Shown here piece by piece: positions 42,818-52,486 of a DNA stretch of 64,000 bases. The position numbers and the translations under genes were made by a program. The notes under the pieces are model-generated. The model was given only the letters and a program-made list of their open reading frames with translations, was not told the origin of the DNA and made no database searches. The stretch's first letter is position 1. Each line of letters opens with the position of its first letter. Source of the stretch: JBQSUQ01 sp052384575 (GTDB taxonomy: Bacteria; Pseudomonadota; Gammaproteobacteria; Enterobacterales; Pasteurellaceae). The DNA lies in the NCBI GenBank assembly GCA_052384575.1, contig JBQSUQ010000012.1; one strand, given 5' to 3'.

Positions 42818-43495
42818 TTATGCCCAATATTTGTCGATTTCAGCACGAATTGCATTCGCTGTTGCTTTGCCTTTTTCGCCTACTAAAGCACGACCTGCGA
42901 TAAAGACTTTCGCATTTTTGATTTCTTTGAATAAATGAATTTCTTCAGGAACGATACCGCCAGTAATTGACAGTTCTAAGCCAATCTCTTCAAGACGTTT
43001 CATTTTTTCAATATCTTCATCAGTCCAACCTTTGCCTGCTAATTCGGCATCGCGAGAACGGTGATAAATCGCTTGTTTAACGCCTAAATCAACCCATTCT
43101 TTCGCATCTTCAAAAGTCCAGTTACCATAAATTTCGATTTGAATTTCTTTTTTCACTTTTAAGTATGGGTTTGCTGCGTTGAAATCATCAGCTACTTTTT
43201 TACAAGCCGCTTTCGTTGCTGGATGTGCTGCTGCCGAAACTGTCAACCAGTCAGCGCCTGCGTCAAATGCCATTTTAGCTAAAATAGCACCGCCGTCAGT
43301 AGTTTTTAAATCGCAAACTAAAATATGATTTGGGTGTAAAGCACGTAATGTGCTCACTGCTTTCATACCTTCTGCGCAAGCTAAGATTGTGCCAACTTCA
43401 ATAATTTCTACTACGCTTTCTGCTTGTTTCGCATCAGCGACGGCTTTTTCTAAACTTAAAGAATCAAGTGCAATTTGAAGTAAAGGTTTAGACAT
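42818..43495 (-). CDS. ulaD: 3-keto-L-gulonate-6-phosphate decarboxylase
   Basis: The enzyme decarboxylates 3-keto-L-gulonate-6-phosphate to L-xylulose-5-phosphate. It is a 225-residue single TIM barrel of the orotidine-decarboxylase suprafamily; CDLKTTDGGA (about 62-71) holds the D-x-K-x-x-D metal and substrate motif, and ITGGIVPEE near 179 is the phosphate-binding loop. It is the only decarboxylase in the region and therefore serves both the ula and yia arms. Confidence 0.95.
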   Translation of the reverse strand: MSKPLLQIALDSLSLEKAVADAKQAESVVEIIEVGTILACAEGMKAVSTLRALHPNHILVCDLKTTDGGAILAKMAFDAGADWLTVSAAAHPATKAACKKVADDFNAANPYLKVKKEIQIEIYGNWTFEDAKEWVDLGVKQAIYHRSRDAELAGKGWTDEDIEKMKRLEEIGLELSITGGIVPEEIHLFKEIKNAKVFIAGRALVGEKGKATANAIRAEIDKYWA

Positions 43496-43551
43496 TTTAT
43501 TTTTCCTTCTAAAATATTTTGTATAAAAGTGCGGTTAATTTTTGCTGAGTT

Positions 43552-44022
43552 TTATTGGTTTAATGCTGCATCAATCACTGCATAAACTTCTTCTGCTGTT
43601 TTGCAGCGACGAATTTTATCTAAATCAACACCAGTTTCACTGTCAGGATCATCAAGTACTTGTGTGATTTCCATTAAACCTTGCATATGTTGGTCAGAAT
43701 CGCTACCTGCAAGTGTTAAGAAGACATCAACACCTTCGTCTTCACCTTCAAAATAAACCGGCTTTTCTAATGTTACCAACGCAAAGGCTGTGCGATTTAC
43801 GCCATCTTCTGGGCGAGCATGCGGCATTGCTAAGCCTGGTGCAAGAATAATATAAGGTCCCATTTCATTAATGCATTGGATAATGCGATCATGATAACGT
43901 GTTTCAATAGCACCAGAAGCAACTAACATATCTGTACCAATTTTGATTGCTTCTTGCCAGTTATTGGCAGATTGATTTAATTTGATTGAGTTATTTTCAA
44001 TCAGAGCTTGTTTTAAATTCAT
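43552..44022 (-). CDS. ulaC: PTS ascorbate-type EIIA component
   Basis: This cytoplasmic phosphocarrier takes phosphate from HPr and passes it to EIIB. It has 156 residues and the fructose/mannitol-like EIIA fold. The phosphorylated histidine is His68 in GLAMPHARPED. It lies between ulaD (56 bases away) and the ulaA-ulaB fusion (61 bases away) on the same strand. Confidence 0.93.
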   Translation of the reverse strand: MNLKQALIENNSIKLNQSANNWQEAIKIGTDMLVASGAIETRYHDRIIQCINEMGPYIILAPGLAMPHARPEDGVNRTAFALVTLEKPVYFEGEDEGVDVFLTLAGSDSDQHMQGLMEITQVLDDPDSETGVDLDKIRRCKTAEEVYAVIDAALNQ

Positions 44023-44083
44023 ATATCGTCCTTTGGGAATAAAGAGGACCTATTATATAGGTCCTACATAATATTCATATCTT

Positions 44084-45877
44084 TTATTGTTGTTGATGTT
44101 TTTTAATGAGAGCGATGAGCTCGTCACCAAATGAGTTTGGATTTAACATATTTTGTACACCAAGTACTGATTTGCCTTCACCTACTTCAATTTCATCAGC
44201 AAGGTGGCGAGAAGATACGATGATATCAACTTCGTTTAATTTGCCTTTGTAATCAGTTACTGCGCAAGAATCCATCACATTTGGTACGCCATGTTTATCT
44301 AAGTAGCCTTTGATTTTCATTTTCATCATCATTGATGAACCTTGACCTGAACCGCAAACTGCTAAGATACGGATTGGTTTTACATCAGCATTGGTATTAA
44401 CCACAGTTTCAACTTTTACTTCTTTTTCAGCTGCTTGAGCAACTTCATCTAAGCCGTAACCATCTAATTGTTCAAGTGTTAAACCTTTTGCTGCAGCTTC
44501 TGCTTCTTCAGCACGTAATCTTTTTGACGCAGACGCCATATAAACTACTGCTAAAGCCACAATGATGAAGAAGAAACCTGGTACGCTGATGATACCTTGT
44601 AGGATCGGAGGGAAGAATAATGCCCAGTCTGCCATACCCATCCAGCCATTGAACACAGTACCTTGGCTTGCTAACATTTGGATAACCCAAGCAGAACCTA
44701 ATACTTCAACCATACCCATAATAAAACAGATTTTCATCACAGCTTTCCAACCACCAAATTGGTTTGCAAATACACCAATGGTTGCGTTAGAGAAGAACAT
44801 TGGGATAAAGCCTGGGATGATGAGGATTGGTGAGCTAAAGCCAAGTAATAAACCTACTGCAACGAACTGACCGATTGCACCCCACATAAAACCGAATACC
44901 ATTGCATTTGGAGAGAAGGCGTAAATCGCCGCACAGTCAATCGCTAATACAGAGTTTGGAATTAAGCGTTCAGAAATACCTTTGAATGCTTCTGAAAGTT
45001 CAGCAACGAACATACGTACACCCGTTACGATGATTTGAATTGCTACCGCAAATTTCAAGCCCATTTCTAAGATGTACATAAACCAATGGGTTTTGCCCGC
45101 CATAGTTTGTAAGTTGTCAAAGCCGAATGAGAGTAAGATGATACCAAAGAAGATGGTCATTACTAACGCAGTTGCAGAAATACTGTCGTGGAAAATATGT
45201 AACCATTTTGGTAATTTCATATTATCTACGCTGTCATTTTTATCACCAAGTTTTGGTGCTAATTTAACAGCAATCCAAGAAGCGATTTGTTGTTGGTGAC
45301 CAATAGAGAAACCTGCACCACCAGTTACTGCTTGCGTTGGTTTGTACATAATATTAGAAGAAATACCCCAATATAATGCCATTAATACAGAGGTATAAAT
45401 AATCGTTTCCCACATTGACGCGCCGATAATCATATAGAATACTGCAACAAGACCGGCTTGTTGGAACATAATATGACCAGTAAGCATAATGGTACGGATA
45501 CCAGTAAAGCGTCTAAATACCACTAATAAGATGTTTAAGAATAGCGCGCCGATGACTGCATAACCCACCCAAGCATAGTTATCTGCCATGGTTTGAATTG
45601 TCGCTTGCATACTGGTGTATGGATCGATTACCGCACCTGTAAGGTTGTGGAATTTAGATAAACCTTCAATAACAGGTTTAAAGTTAGAAACAAGGAAACC
45701 AGAACCCGCTTGTACAATCATAAAACCAACAATAGTTTTGATGGTTCCTTTCACAACAGTTGTGGTGTCTTTTTTCAAAAGAATATAGCCTAAGCAGGCT
45801 ACAATACCTAGTAAGAATGGTGCTTTATTCAATACCTGATCTTTTAGAAAGAGCAGAAAATCGGTTAGCATTTCCAT
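44084..45877 (-). CDS. ulaA: Ascorbate PTS permease, fused IIC-IIB (UlaA-UlaB)
   Basis: This fusion protein of 597 residues has an N-terminal UlaA-like IIC permease (about 1-450, roughly eleven helices, with VFGFMWGAIGQFVAVGLLLG). An Ala/Glu-rich linker follows (about 450-500), and then an EIIB domain whose active cysteine is Cys508 in ILAVCGSGQGSS. E. coli encodes these as separate UlaA and UlaB proteins. The start at 45877 follows AGAGGT; the upstream frame is open for 24 further codons that do not resemble the family. Transport and phosphorylation yield L-ascorbate-6-phosphate. Confidence 0.92.
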   Translation of the reverse strand: MEMLTDFLLFLKDQVLNKAPFLLGIVACLGYILLKKDTTTVVKGTIKTIVGFMIVQAGSGFLVSNFKPVIEGLSKFHNLTGAVIDPYTSMQATIQTMADNYAWVGYAVIGALFLNILLVVFRRFTGIRTIMLTGHIMFQQAGLVAVFYMIIGASMWETIIYTSVLMALYWGISSNIMYKPTQAVTGGAGFSIGHQQQIASWIAVKLAPKLGDKNDSVDNMKLPKWLHIFHDSISATALVMTIFFGIILLSFGFDNLQTMAGKTHWFMYILEMGLKFAVAIQIIVTGVRMFVAELSEAFKGISERLIPNSVLAIDCAAIYAFSPNAMVFGFMWGAIGQFVAVGLLLGFSSPILIIPGFIPMFFSNATIGVFANQFGGWKAVMKICFIMGMVEVLGSAWVIQMLASQGTVFNGWMGMADWALFFPPILQGIISVPGFFFIIVALAVVYMASASKRLRAEEAEAAAKGLTLEQLDGYGLDEVAQAAEKEVKVETVVNTNADVKPIRILAVCGSGQGSSMMMKMKIKGYLDKHGVPNVMDSCAVTDYKGKLNEVDIIVSSRHLADEIEVGEGKSVLGVQNMLNPNSFGDELIALIKKHQQQ

Positions 45878-46248
45878 AAGATTACCTCTTATTATGTGTT
45901 GATATATTAATAATAACTGATGGCACTTATTTACTTGCCATAAAATCATTTTCCAGAAATGGAAGATTGCGGAATGAATAATATCAATTTATAAAGATTA
46001 AAAAAGATTTAATTTGATTATTTGTGAGCGATGTCACATTTTATTTTATCATATTTGAAAAAATATTGATTTTTCCACCGCACTTTTGAAGAAAGCTTTA
46101 TCTATTGATGATCTCATATAAAAGAAAGAAAAACATAAAAAATTAGATCAAGATCACAAAATTCATTTTTTTATGTTGAGTTATTATTTTTGATTATATA
46201 TGATTGCTTTTGATTATTTCATTCCATTTTATATTTTAGGAGTTAGCG
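45878..46248. promoter_or_regulatory. Divergent ula control region
   Basis: This 371-base AT-rich gap lies between the fused transporter gene and ulaG. It holds a perfect CRP site at 46023-46038, a weaker site at 46143-46158 (TTAGA-N6-TCACA), and an uptake sequence near 46077-46085. UlaR operators are expected here, but I could not define them with confidence. Confidence 0.65.
46023..46038. promoter_or_regulatory. Perfect CRP site in the ula control region
   Basis: TGTGA (46023-46027), a six-base spacer and TCACA (46034-46038) match the CRP consensus exactly. Confidence 0.85.
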
Positions 46249-47340
46249 ATGAGCAAAATTAGTGAAATTACTCGTGAAAGTTGGATCCTTTCTACTTTTC
46301 CAGAGTGGGGCACATGGTTAAATGAAGAAATTGAAAACGAAGTCGTGCCAGAAGGCAACTTCGCAATGTGGTGGCTAGGCTGTGTGGGCGTGTGGATTAA
46401 AACTCCTGCTGGTGCAAATATCTGTATGGATTTATGGTGTGGTCGCGGTAAATCCACTAAAAAAGTGAAAGACATGGTGCGTGGTCACCAAATGGCAAAT
46501 ATGGCGGGTGTACGTAAATTACAACCAAACTTACGTGCACAACCTATGGTGTTAGATCCATTTGCGATTAATGAAGTGGACTTCATTTTAGCTTCTCACT
46601 ATCACAGTGATCATATTGATGTGAATGTGGCGGCGGCAATTGTCAATAATCCGAAATTGGATCATGTGAAATTTGTGGGTCCTTGGCATTGTGCTGAATT
46701 ATGGAAAAAATGGGGCGTGCCTGAAGAGCGTATTATTGTGGTGAAACCAGGCGACGTAGTGAAATTAAAAGACGTTGAGATCCACGCATTAGATTCTTTT
46801 GACCGCACTTGTTTAGTGACATTACCAGTTGAAGGTGCAGAAGAACAAGGTGGTGAATTAGCAGGTCTTTGCCCATCAGATGAAGAAATGGGACGTAAAG
46901 CTGTAAACTATGTATTCAAAACACCAGGCGGTAATATTTATCATGGTGCAGACTCTCATTATTCAATTCAGTTTGCAAAACATGGTAAACAATTTGATAT
47001 TGATGTTGCATTAAATAACTACGGCGAAAACCCTGTGGGTATTGCAGATAAAATGACATCAGTGGATTTATTAAGAATGGCTGAATGTTTACGTTGTAAC
47101 GTGATTATTCCTGTACATCATGATATTTGGACAAACTTTATGGCAAGTACGCAAGAAATCATTGATTTATGGCGTATGCGTAAAGACCGCTTACAATACA
47201 AATTCCATCCATTTATTTGGGAAGTGGGCGGCAAATATGTTTATCCACAGGACAAAGATTTAATTGAATATCATCACCCTCGTGGATTCGATGATTGCTT
47301 CGAACAAGAACCAAATATTCAATTTAAATCAATGCTGTAA
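46249..47340 (+). CDS. ulaG: L-ascorbate-6-phosphate lactonase
   Basis: UlaG opens the lactone of L-ascorbate-6-phosphate, giving 3-keto-L-gulonate-6-phosphate. This 363-residue metallo-beta-lactamase-fold enzyme has the metal motif ASHYHSDHIDVN (about 117-128, H-x-H-x-D-H) and a later ligand in IIPVHHDIW near 286. The 354-residue E. coli protein is close in length. It is divergent from the transporter operon and precedes ulaR. Confidence 0.95.
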   Translation: MSKISEITRESWILSTFPEWGTWLNEEIENEVVPEGNFAMWWLGCVGVWIKTPAGANICMDLWCGRGKSTKKVKDMVRGHQMANMAGVRKLQPNLRAQPMVLDPFAINEVDFILASHYHSDHIDVNVAAAIVNNPKLDHVKFVGPWHCAELWKKWGVPEERIIVVKPGDVVKLKDVEIHALDSFDRTCLVTLPVEGAEEQGGELAGLCPSDEEMGRKAVNYVFKTPGGNIYHGADSHYSIQFAKHGKQFDIDVALNNYGENPVGIADKMTSVDLLRMAECLRCNVIIPVHHDIWTNFMASTQEIIDLWRMRKDRLQYKFHPFIWEVGGKYVYPQDKDLIEYHHPRGFDDCFEQEPNIQFKSML

Positions 47341-47346
47341 TTTAAT

Positions 47347-47372
47347 GGGGGCGTATCTCATACGCCCTTCAT
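47347..47372 (+). terminator. Terminator after ulaG
   Basis: An 8-bp stem (47349-47356 with 47360-47367) with CTC loop precedes a T-rich run. ulaR follows 75 bases later and may have its own promoter. Confidence 0.8.
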
Positions 47373-47446
47373 TTTTCTATTTTAGGCATAGCTTATTTGT
47401 TCATTATTGATGGAATAATATCTCGTCAATTAAGGAATGATAAATA

Positions 47447-48196
47447 ATGAACGAAAATTATCGTCACCGACAATTATTAACATTATTAGAAGAACGAACT
47501 GCACTTTCTACTCAGGACATTATTGAGTTGTTAGGTGTGTCGCCAGCAACAGCACGTCGTGATATTACCAAATTGAGTGAGCAGGGCAGATTGAAAAAAG
47601 TGCGTAATGGTGCAGAAAAAATCTCATCAAAAATACACCGCACTTTAACGAATACACCAACAACGAATGCGGAAGAAAAACAACGTATCGCAGAAGCTGC
47701 CGCAAAACTTTGTGTTGGAGGAGAAAGTGTTATTTTGACCTGTGGTAGCACTATGAAAATGCTTGGTAGTTGCCTTTGTGGTCGTGATGTGCAAATTATT
47801 ACACATTTTCTTCCTCTTGCTAATTATTTAATTGAAAATGATCATGATGATGTTGTGATCATTGGTGGGCAATATCATAAAAATCAAGCAGTTACTTTGT
47901 CTATCAGTAGCGATGCGGAGTCGATGTATGCGGCAAATATTATGTTTACCAGTGGCAGAGGCATTACGGCAGAGGGGTTGTATAAAACCGATATGTTGAT
48001 TGCGAATTCGGAACAAAGAATGTTATCGAAAGTCGGTAAATTGGTTGTATTGCTTGATAGCTCAAAGTTAGGTAAGCAAATGGGGATGTTATTCAGTGAC
48101 ATTCAGCATATTGATATGCTTGTGACTGGAAGAGAAGCCGATCCCGAAATTATTCAACAATTGAAACAAAAAGGCTTAGATGTGATTTTGGCATAA
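47447..48196 (+). CDS. ulaR: DeoR-family repressor UlaR
   Basis: This 249-residue DeoR-type repressor has an N-terminal winged helix (about 6-55, with LSTQDIIELLGVSPATARRD) and a C-terminal phosphosugar-binding domain. In E. coli UlaR represses the ula operon and is released by L-ascorbate-6-phosphate. The position and length (E. coli 251) fit. The stop codon begins a terminator stem. Confidence 0.9.
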   Translation: MNENYRHRQLLTLLEERTALSTQDIIELLGVSPATARRDITKLSEQGRLKKVRNGAEKISSKIHRTLTNTPTTNAEEKQRIAEAAAKLCVGGESVILTCGSTMKMLGSCLCGRDVQIITHFLPLANYLIENDHDDVVIIGGQYHKNQAVTLSISSDAESMYAANIMFTSGRGITAEGLYKTDMLIANSEQRMLSKVGKLVVLLDSSKLGKQMGMLFSDIQHIDMLVTGREADPEIIQQLKQKGLDVILA

Positions 48197-48220
48197 AGGG
48201 ACAGAGGTCCCTTTATATTT
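48194..48220 (+). terminator. Terminator after ulaR
   Basis: A 9-bp stem (48194-48202 with 48207-48215) with AGAG loop includes the TAA stop. It converges with yiaJ. Confidence 0.8.
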
Positions 48221-48228
48221 GCGTCATA

Positions 48229-49014
48229 TTAGCCTAAATACCCTAATTCCTTTGAAATATCCTGCGCAGTTTGTTTAATTTCGTCTAAGAAGAAATGAAT
48301 ACCATATTGTTTTAGTTTATAAATGGACATAGAAACGGACACTGCATAATCCACATTATGTAAGTAATCGAACACTGGTGCAGCGATACACACGACACCA
48401 AGCTCATTTTCTTCTCTATCCATTGCGAACTGTTCTTGGCGAATTTCGAGTAATTCTTTTTCCATCATATCCATTTGCGTCACCGTATTGGCGGTCAATG
48501 GGGCAATAATTTCGCGGTGTGAATGCCAATATTTACTTAAATAATGGCGTTCCTTTTCATAAGCCAGATAGAGTTTGCCCATCGCTGAGCAATAGAGATG
48601 TAAATGCTGCCCAATATAAGCTCTCGTTTTCATAATGCCTGTGGTGGGCTCAAGCTTATAAATCATAATGGCGTGATCTTGTTCTCGTTTTGAGAAATTA
48701 ACAGTTTCGCCTAAAGTGAGATTGAGTTTTTCCAAATAGGGTGCTGCCACATTGATAATGTTAAGAGAAGATAGGGTTTTCTGACCTAAACCAAGACATT
48801 TTGTTGTTAAACGATAGCTTCCTGCTGTGCTAGCGGGTTGAACAAAGCCTTCATTTTGTAACCCTTGTAGTAAACGATGTGCAGTACTTTTATTTAAGCC
48901 TGAGATTTCAGATATTTGTGCTAATGGGCAACCGTTGGGAAAATTACTGAGTAACTCAATTAAACGTAATCCTCTGATTAAACTCTGGTTTCCATTGCAT
49001 TTTTCTTCAGACAT
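48229..49014 (-). CDS. yiaJ: IclR-family repressor of the yia genes
   Basis: This 261-residue IclR-type regulator has an N-terminal winged helix (about 12-70: GLRLIELLSNFPNG and ISGLNKSTAHRLLQGLQNEG) and a C-terminal effector domain (about 85-255). E. coli YiaJ represses the yiaK-S operon, and the divergent placement here is the same. It is autonomous at its other end, where it converges with ulaR. The effector is unknown. Confidence 0.9.
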   Translation of the reverse strand: MSEEKCNGNQSLIRGLRLIELLSNFPNGCPLAQISEISGLNKSTAHRLLQGLQNEGFVQPASTAGSYRLTTKCLGLGQKTLSSLNIINVAAPYLEKLNLTLGETVNFSKREQDHAIMIYKLEPTTGIMKTRAYIGQHLHLYCSAMGKLYLAYEKERHYLSKYWHSHREIIAPLTANTVTQMDMMEKELLEIRQEQFAMDREENELGVVCIAAPVFDYLHNVDYAVSVSMSIYKLKQYGIHFFLDEIKQTAQDISKELGYLG

Positions 49015-49053
49015 GGTACTTCTCCCTCGTATTTTTTATATATTGTTGTAGGG

Positions 49054-49100
49054 TTCCATAATATGAAATGATTTGATTTATTTTTGTGATCTAGTTCACA
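49054..49100. promoter_or_regulatory. Palindromic operator and perfect CRP site upstream of yiaK
   Basis: A 15-base near-palindrome (TTCCATA-A-TATGAAA, 49054-49068) looks like an IclR-type operator. A perfect CRP site, TGTGA-TCTAGT-TCACA, lies at 49085-49100. Both sit in the 212-base gap between yiaJ and yiaK. Confidence 0.75.
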
Positions 49101-49226
49101 AAATTGAAAAATAAATAATAATTGTATGATTTTAAAGGTTTTTTATTTTAGGGCTACAATTGACTTTAAACCTAACTAAGCGTAATTTATGAAACGAAAT
49201 TTTACAATCTGAAATCGAGGTTTTTT

Positions 49227-50225
49227 ATGAGAGTTTCTTATGCTGATTTAAAAGCAGAATTTAAACGTGTTTTACTTGCTCGTAACGTAAGAGAAGATAT
49301 TGCTGAAGATTGCGCAACCTTGTTTGCGGATACCACTCAGGCAGGGGCGTATTCACATGGTGTGAATCGTTTTCCTCGTTTTATTCAACAATTAGAAAAA
49401 GGCGATGTAGTGCCTGAAGCTGAGCCAACAAAAGTTCTTTCTTTAGGGGCTATTGAACAATGGGATGCTCACCAAGCAATTGGTAACTTAACTGCACAAA
49501 AAATGATGGATCGCGCAATGGAAATCGCGGATCAATTTGGTATTGGTGTAGTAGCACTTAAAAATGCAAACCATTGGATGCGTGGTGGTGGTTACGGTTG
49601 GCAAGCTGCTGAAAAAGGCTATATCGGGATTTGTTGGACTAACGCATTAGCGGTTATGCCACCTTGGGGCGCAAAAGAATGTCGCATTGGTACTAACCCA
49701 TTAATTATTGCGGTACCAAGTAACCCAATCACAATGGTTGATATGTCTTGCTCTATGTATTCTTATGGTATGTTAGAAGTCAATCGTTTAGCGGGGCGTC
49801 AAACTGTGGTTGATGCAGGCTTTGATGATGATGGTAACCTAACACGTGATCCTGCAACAGTAGAACGTAACCGTCGCTTATTACCGATGGGATTCTGGAA
49901 AGGTTCTGGTTTATCAATCGTATTAGATATGATCGCAACTTTACTTTCTAACGGCTTATCTACTGCAGCAGTAACAGAAGATAAAGATGATGAATACTGT
50001 GTTTCTCAAGTGTTTATTGCTATCGAAGTGGATCGTTTAATTGATGGCAAAACTAAAGATGAGAAATTACAACGCATTATGGATTATGTGAAAACAGCTG
50101 AGCGTGCAGATCCTAATGTGGAAGTACGTTTACCTGGTCATGAGTTCACCACAATTTTAGCTGACAACAAAGCCAATGGTATCCCAGTTGATGAAACCGT
50201 TTGGGCGAAATTAAAATCCTTATAA
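49227..50225 (+). CDS. yiaK: 2,3-diketo-L-gulonate reductase
   Basis: YiaK reduces 2,3-diketo-L-gulonate to 3-keto-L-gulonate with NADH. The 332-residue protein belongs to the Ldh2/malate-like reductase family. The catalytic His is probably in YSHGVNRFPR near 44, and NHWMRGGGYG near 115 and GTNPLIIAVPS near 158 are family blocks. It is the first gene of the seven- or eight-gene yia unit. Confidence 0.93.
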   Translation: MRVSYADLKAEFKRVLLARNVREDIAEDCATLFADTTQAGAYSHGVNRFPRFIQQLEKGDVVPEAEPTKVLSLGAIEQWDAHQAIGNLTAQKMMDRAMEIADQFGIGVVALKNANHWMRGGGYGWQAAEKGYIGICWTNALAVMPPWGAKECRIGTNPLIIAVPSNPITMVDMSCSMYSYGMLEVNRLAGRQTVVDAGFDDDGNLTRDPATVERNRRLLPMGFWKGSGLSIVLDMIATLLSNGLSTAAVTEDKDDEYCVSQVFIAIEVDRLIDGKTKDEKLQRIMDYVKTAERADPNVEVRLPGHEFTTILADNKANGIPVDETVWAKLKSL

Positions 50226-50236
50226 TCGGAGTTATT

Positions 50237-50701
50237 ATGTTTTTTGGTCATATTTCTAATGTGGATTTAAAAGTTTATCCAGCTGCAATTCAAACAGCGT
50301 TGAAATATTTGCAAGATACGGATTTTGATAACCTGCCTGCAGGCCGTTATTCGATTAAAGATAATCTGATTTATGTGCAAGTATTAGATTTGGAAACCAA
50401 ACCAAAATCTGAAAACTTGCCAGAAATCCACCGCGCTTATCTTGATGTGCAATATCTTCACTCAGGCAAAGAGCGTATGGGATTTGCACCTGATTTGGGT
50501 AATAACCAGGTTGCCATTGAATATGATCCAGAACGTGATATTCAGTTCTATCAAGATGCTGAAGGCGAAAATGAACTTATTATGAAAGAAGGCAGTTTTG
50601 CTGTCTTCTTCCCACATGATGTGCATCGCCCAGCTTGCATTGATGGTGAAGTATCTAAAATTCGCAAAGTTGTTGTAAAAATTGCAATGAGCGAGATTTG
50701 A
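50237..50701 (+). CDS. yiaL: YiaL/YhcH-family sugar-associated protein
   Basis: This 154-residue cupin-like protein of the YhcH/YjgK/YiaL family starts MFFGHISNVDLKVYP; HRAYLDVQYLHSGKERMGF near 60 and FFPHDVHRPACIDGE near 127 supply the conserved histidines. Its role is uncertain, possibly sugar epimerisation or anomer handling. I use the ATG at 50237; the in-frame start before it lies within yiaK. Confidence 0.88.
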   Translation: MFFGHISNVDLKVYPAAIQTALKYLQDTDFDNLPAGRYSIKDNLIYVQVLDLETKPKSENLPEIHRAYLDVQYLHSGKERMGFAPDLGNNQVAIEYDPERDIQFYQDAEGENELIMKEGSFAVFFPHDVHRPACIDGEVSKIRKVVVKIAMSEI

Positions 50702-50709
50702 GGTTGAAA

Positions 50710-51192
50710 ATGAAATCTTTAGCAACATTTGTAGGCAAGATATTAGAAGGATTGGTGGTTGCCATATTAGCCGCTATGTCTTGCTTGGTTTTCTTAAACG
50801 TTGTTTTACGCTATGGCTTTAATAGCAGTATTAATGTCACTGAAGAAGTGTCTCGTTATCTTTTTGTTTGGTTAGCTTTTTTAGGTGCAATCCTTGCATT
50901 TAGAGATAATCAACATGTGAGTGTAGGCATTTTAACAAGCAAATTATCGGCAACGAAACGTCATTTATTAAGCTTGGTAACAGATAGTGCAATGCTATTT
51001 TGTTGTTATTTAATTGTGACGGGGAGCTGGATTCAATTTCAGTTAAACCTTAATAATTTAGCGCCAATTTCTGGTTTACCGCAAGGGATTACCTTTTTTG
51101 CAAGTGTTGTTGCAGGGGGATTAATTGGCATCTTAATTTTAGTTAGACTTGTAACTACGGTTGGCTTGTTAGTGAAAGGAGATAACCAATGA
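50710..51192 (+). CDS. yiaM: TRAP transporter small membrane subunit
   Basis: This DctQ-type subunit has 160 residues and four hydrophobic helices (about 10-32, 45-62, 85-105, 123-150). Blocks such as NVVLRYGFNSSINVTEEVSRYLF fit the DctQ family. With YiaN and YiaO it forms a sodium-driven importer for 2,3-diketogulonate or related acids. The ATG at 50710 is preceded by GAGG; its stop overlaps yiaN by 4 bases. Confidence 0.92.
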   Translation: MKSLATFVGKILEGLVVAILAAMSCLVFLNVVLRYGFNSSINVTEEVSRYLFVWLAFLGAILAFRDNQHVSVGILTSKLSATKRHLLSLVTDSAMLFCCYLIVTGSWIQFQLNLNNLAPISGLPQGITFFASVVAGGLIGILILVRLVTTVGLLVKGDNQ

Positions 51193-52469
51193 CAGTTGTG
51201 ATTTTCCTCTCTGTATTATTAGGGGCGATCATTCTTGGTATCCCTGTTGCATTTGCGCTATTAGTTTGTGGCGTAGCATTAATGCTTCATTTAGATTTAT
51301 TTGATGCGCAAATTTTAGCGCAACAATTAGTGAGTGGTGCAGATAGCTTTTCTTTAATGGCGATTCCATTCTTTATTCTTGCTGGCGAAATCATGAATGA
51401 AGGCGGATTGTCTAAGCGTATTATTGATTTACCAATGAAACTGGTTGGTCATAAACGTGGTGGATTAGGCTTTGTTGCGATTTTAGCTGCAATGATTATG
51501 GCGAGCTTATCGGGTTCTGCTGTTGCAGATACAGCAGCGGTTGCTGCAATGTTATTGCCAATGATGAAAACAACAGGTTATCCAATTGATCGTTCTGCTG
51601 GCTTGATTGGTACTGCGGGTATTATCGCACCAATTATTCCACCTTCTATTCCATTTATTGTATTTGGTGTAGCAAGTGGTGTATCAATCACTAAACTCTT
51701 TTTAGCCGGTATTTTCCCTGGTGTCTTAATGGGATTCTGTTTAGCTGGACTTTGGTGGTGGCAAGCAAAACGTTTAGATTTAATGACTTTCTCTAAAGCA
51801 TCTAAAGAAGAACTTTGCATCTCATTTAAAAACAGTATCTGGGCGCTATTATTACCTGTGATTATTATTGGTGGTTTCCGTACAGGGATTTTCACCCCAA
51901 CAGAAGCGGGTGCTGTGGCAACCTTCTATGCTCTTGTTGTTTCACTCTTTGTTTATCGTGAACTTAAGTTCAAAGATTTATATAAAGTGATTTTAGCAGC
52001 GGGTAAAACAACAGCGGTAGTTATGTTCTTAGTGGCTGCAGCAAATGTGACTGGCTGGTTAATCACTATCGCTGAATTACCACAAATGATGACAGAATTG
52101 CTTGGCCCATTAATTGATTCGCCAACCTTACTACTGATTGTCATTATGTTCGTTGTTTTTGTCATTGGTATGGTAATGGATTTAACCCCAACGGTATTAA
52201 TCTTAACACCTGTATTAATGCCATTGGTTGAAGAAGCGGGTATTGACCCAGTGTATTTTGGCGTACTCTTTATTTTAAACACCTCTATTGGTTTGATTAC
52301 ACCACCAGTCGGTAATGTATTAAACGTTATAACAGGGGTATCAAAATTACCATTTGACCAAGCAGCAAGAGGTATTCTGCCTTATATGCTGATGATGGTC
52401 GTGTTATTGTTTACCTTTATTTTTGTTCCATCATTAATTTTAACCCCACTTTCGTGGATGCAACCTTAA
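51189..52469 (+). CDS. yiaN: TRAP transporter large membrane subunit
   Basis: This DctM-type permease has 426 residues and about eleven helices. Family blocks include AIPFFILAGEIMNEGGLSKR near 57, LSGSAVADTAAVAAMLLP near 107, and TPTEAGAVATFYALVV near 237. It starts four bases inside the small subunit gene. Confidence 0.95.
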   Translation: MTVVIFLSVLLGAIILGIPVAFALLVCGVALMLHLDLFDAQILAQQLVSGADSFSLMAIPFFILAGEIMNEGGLSKRIIDLPMKLVGHKRGGLGFVAILAAMIMASLSGSAVADTAAVAAMLLPMMKTTGYPIDRSAGLIGTAGIIAPIIPPSIPFIVFGVASGVSITKLFLAGIFPGVLMGFCLAGLWWWQAKRLDLMTFSKASKEELCISFKNSIWALLLPVIIIGGFRTGIFTPTEAGAVATFYALVVSLFVYRELKFKDLYKVILAAGKTTAVVMFLVAAANVTGWLITIAELPQMMTELLGPLIDSPTLLLIVIMFVVFVIGMVMDLTPTVLILTPVLMPLVEEAGIDPVYFGVLFILNTSIGLITPPVGNVLNVITGVSKLPFDQAARGILPYMLMMVVLLFTFIFVPSLILTPLSWMQP

Positions 52470-52486
52470 TCTATTAGGAGATTATT

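Noticed and set aside
46236..46475. A 79-codon minus-strand frame at the start of ulaG
   Set aside because: It is antisense to the conserved UlaG N-terminus and has no ribosome site.
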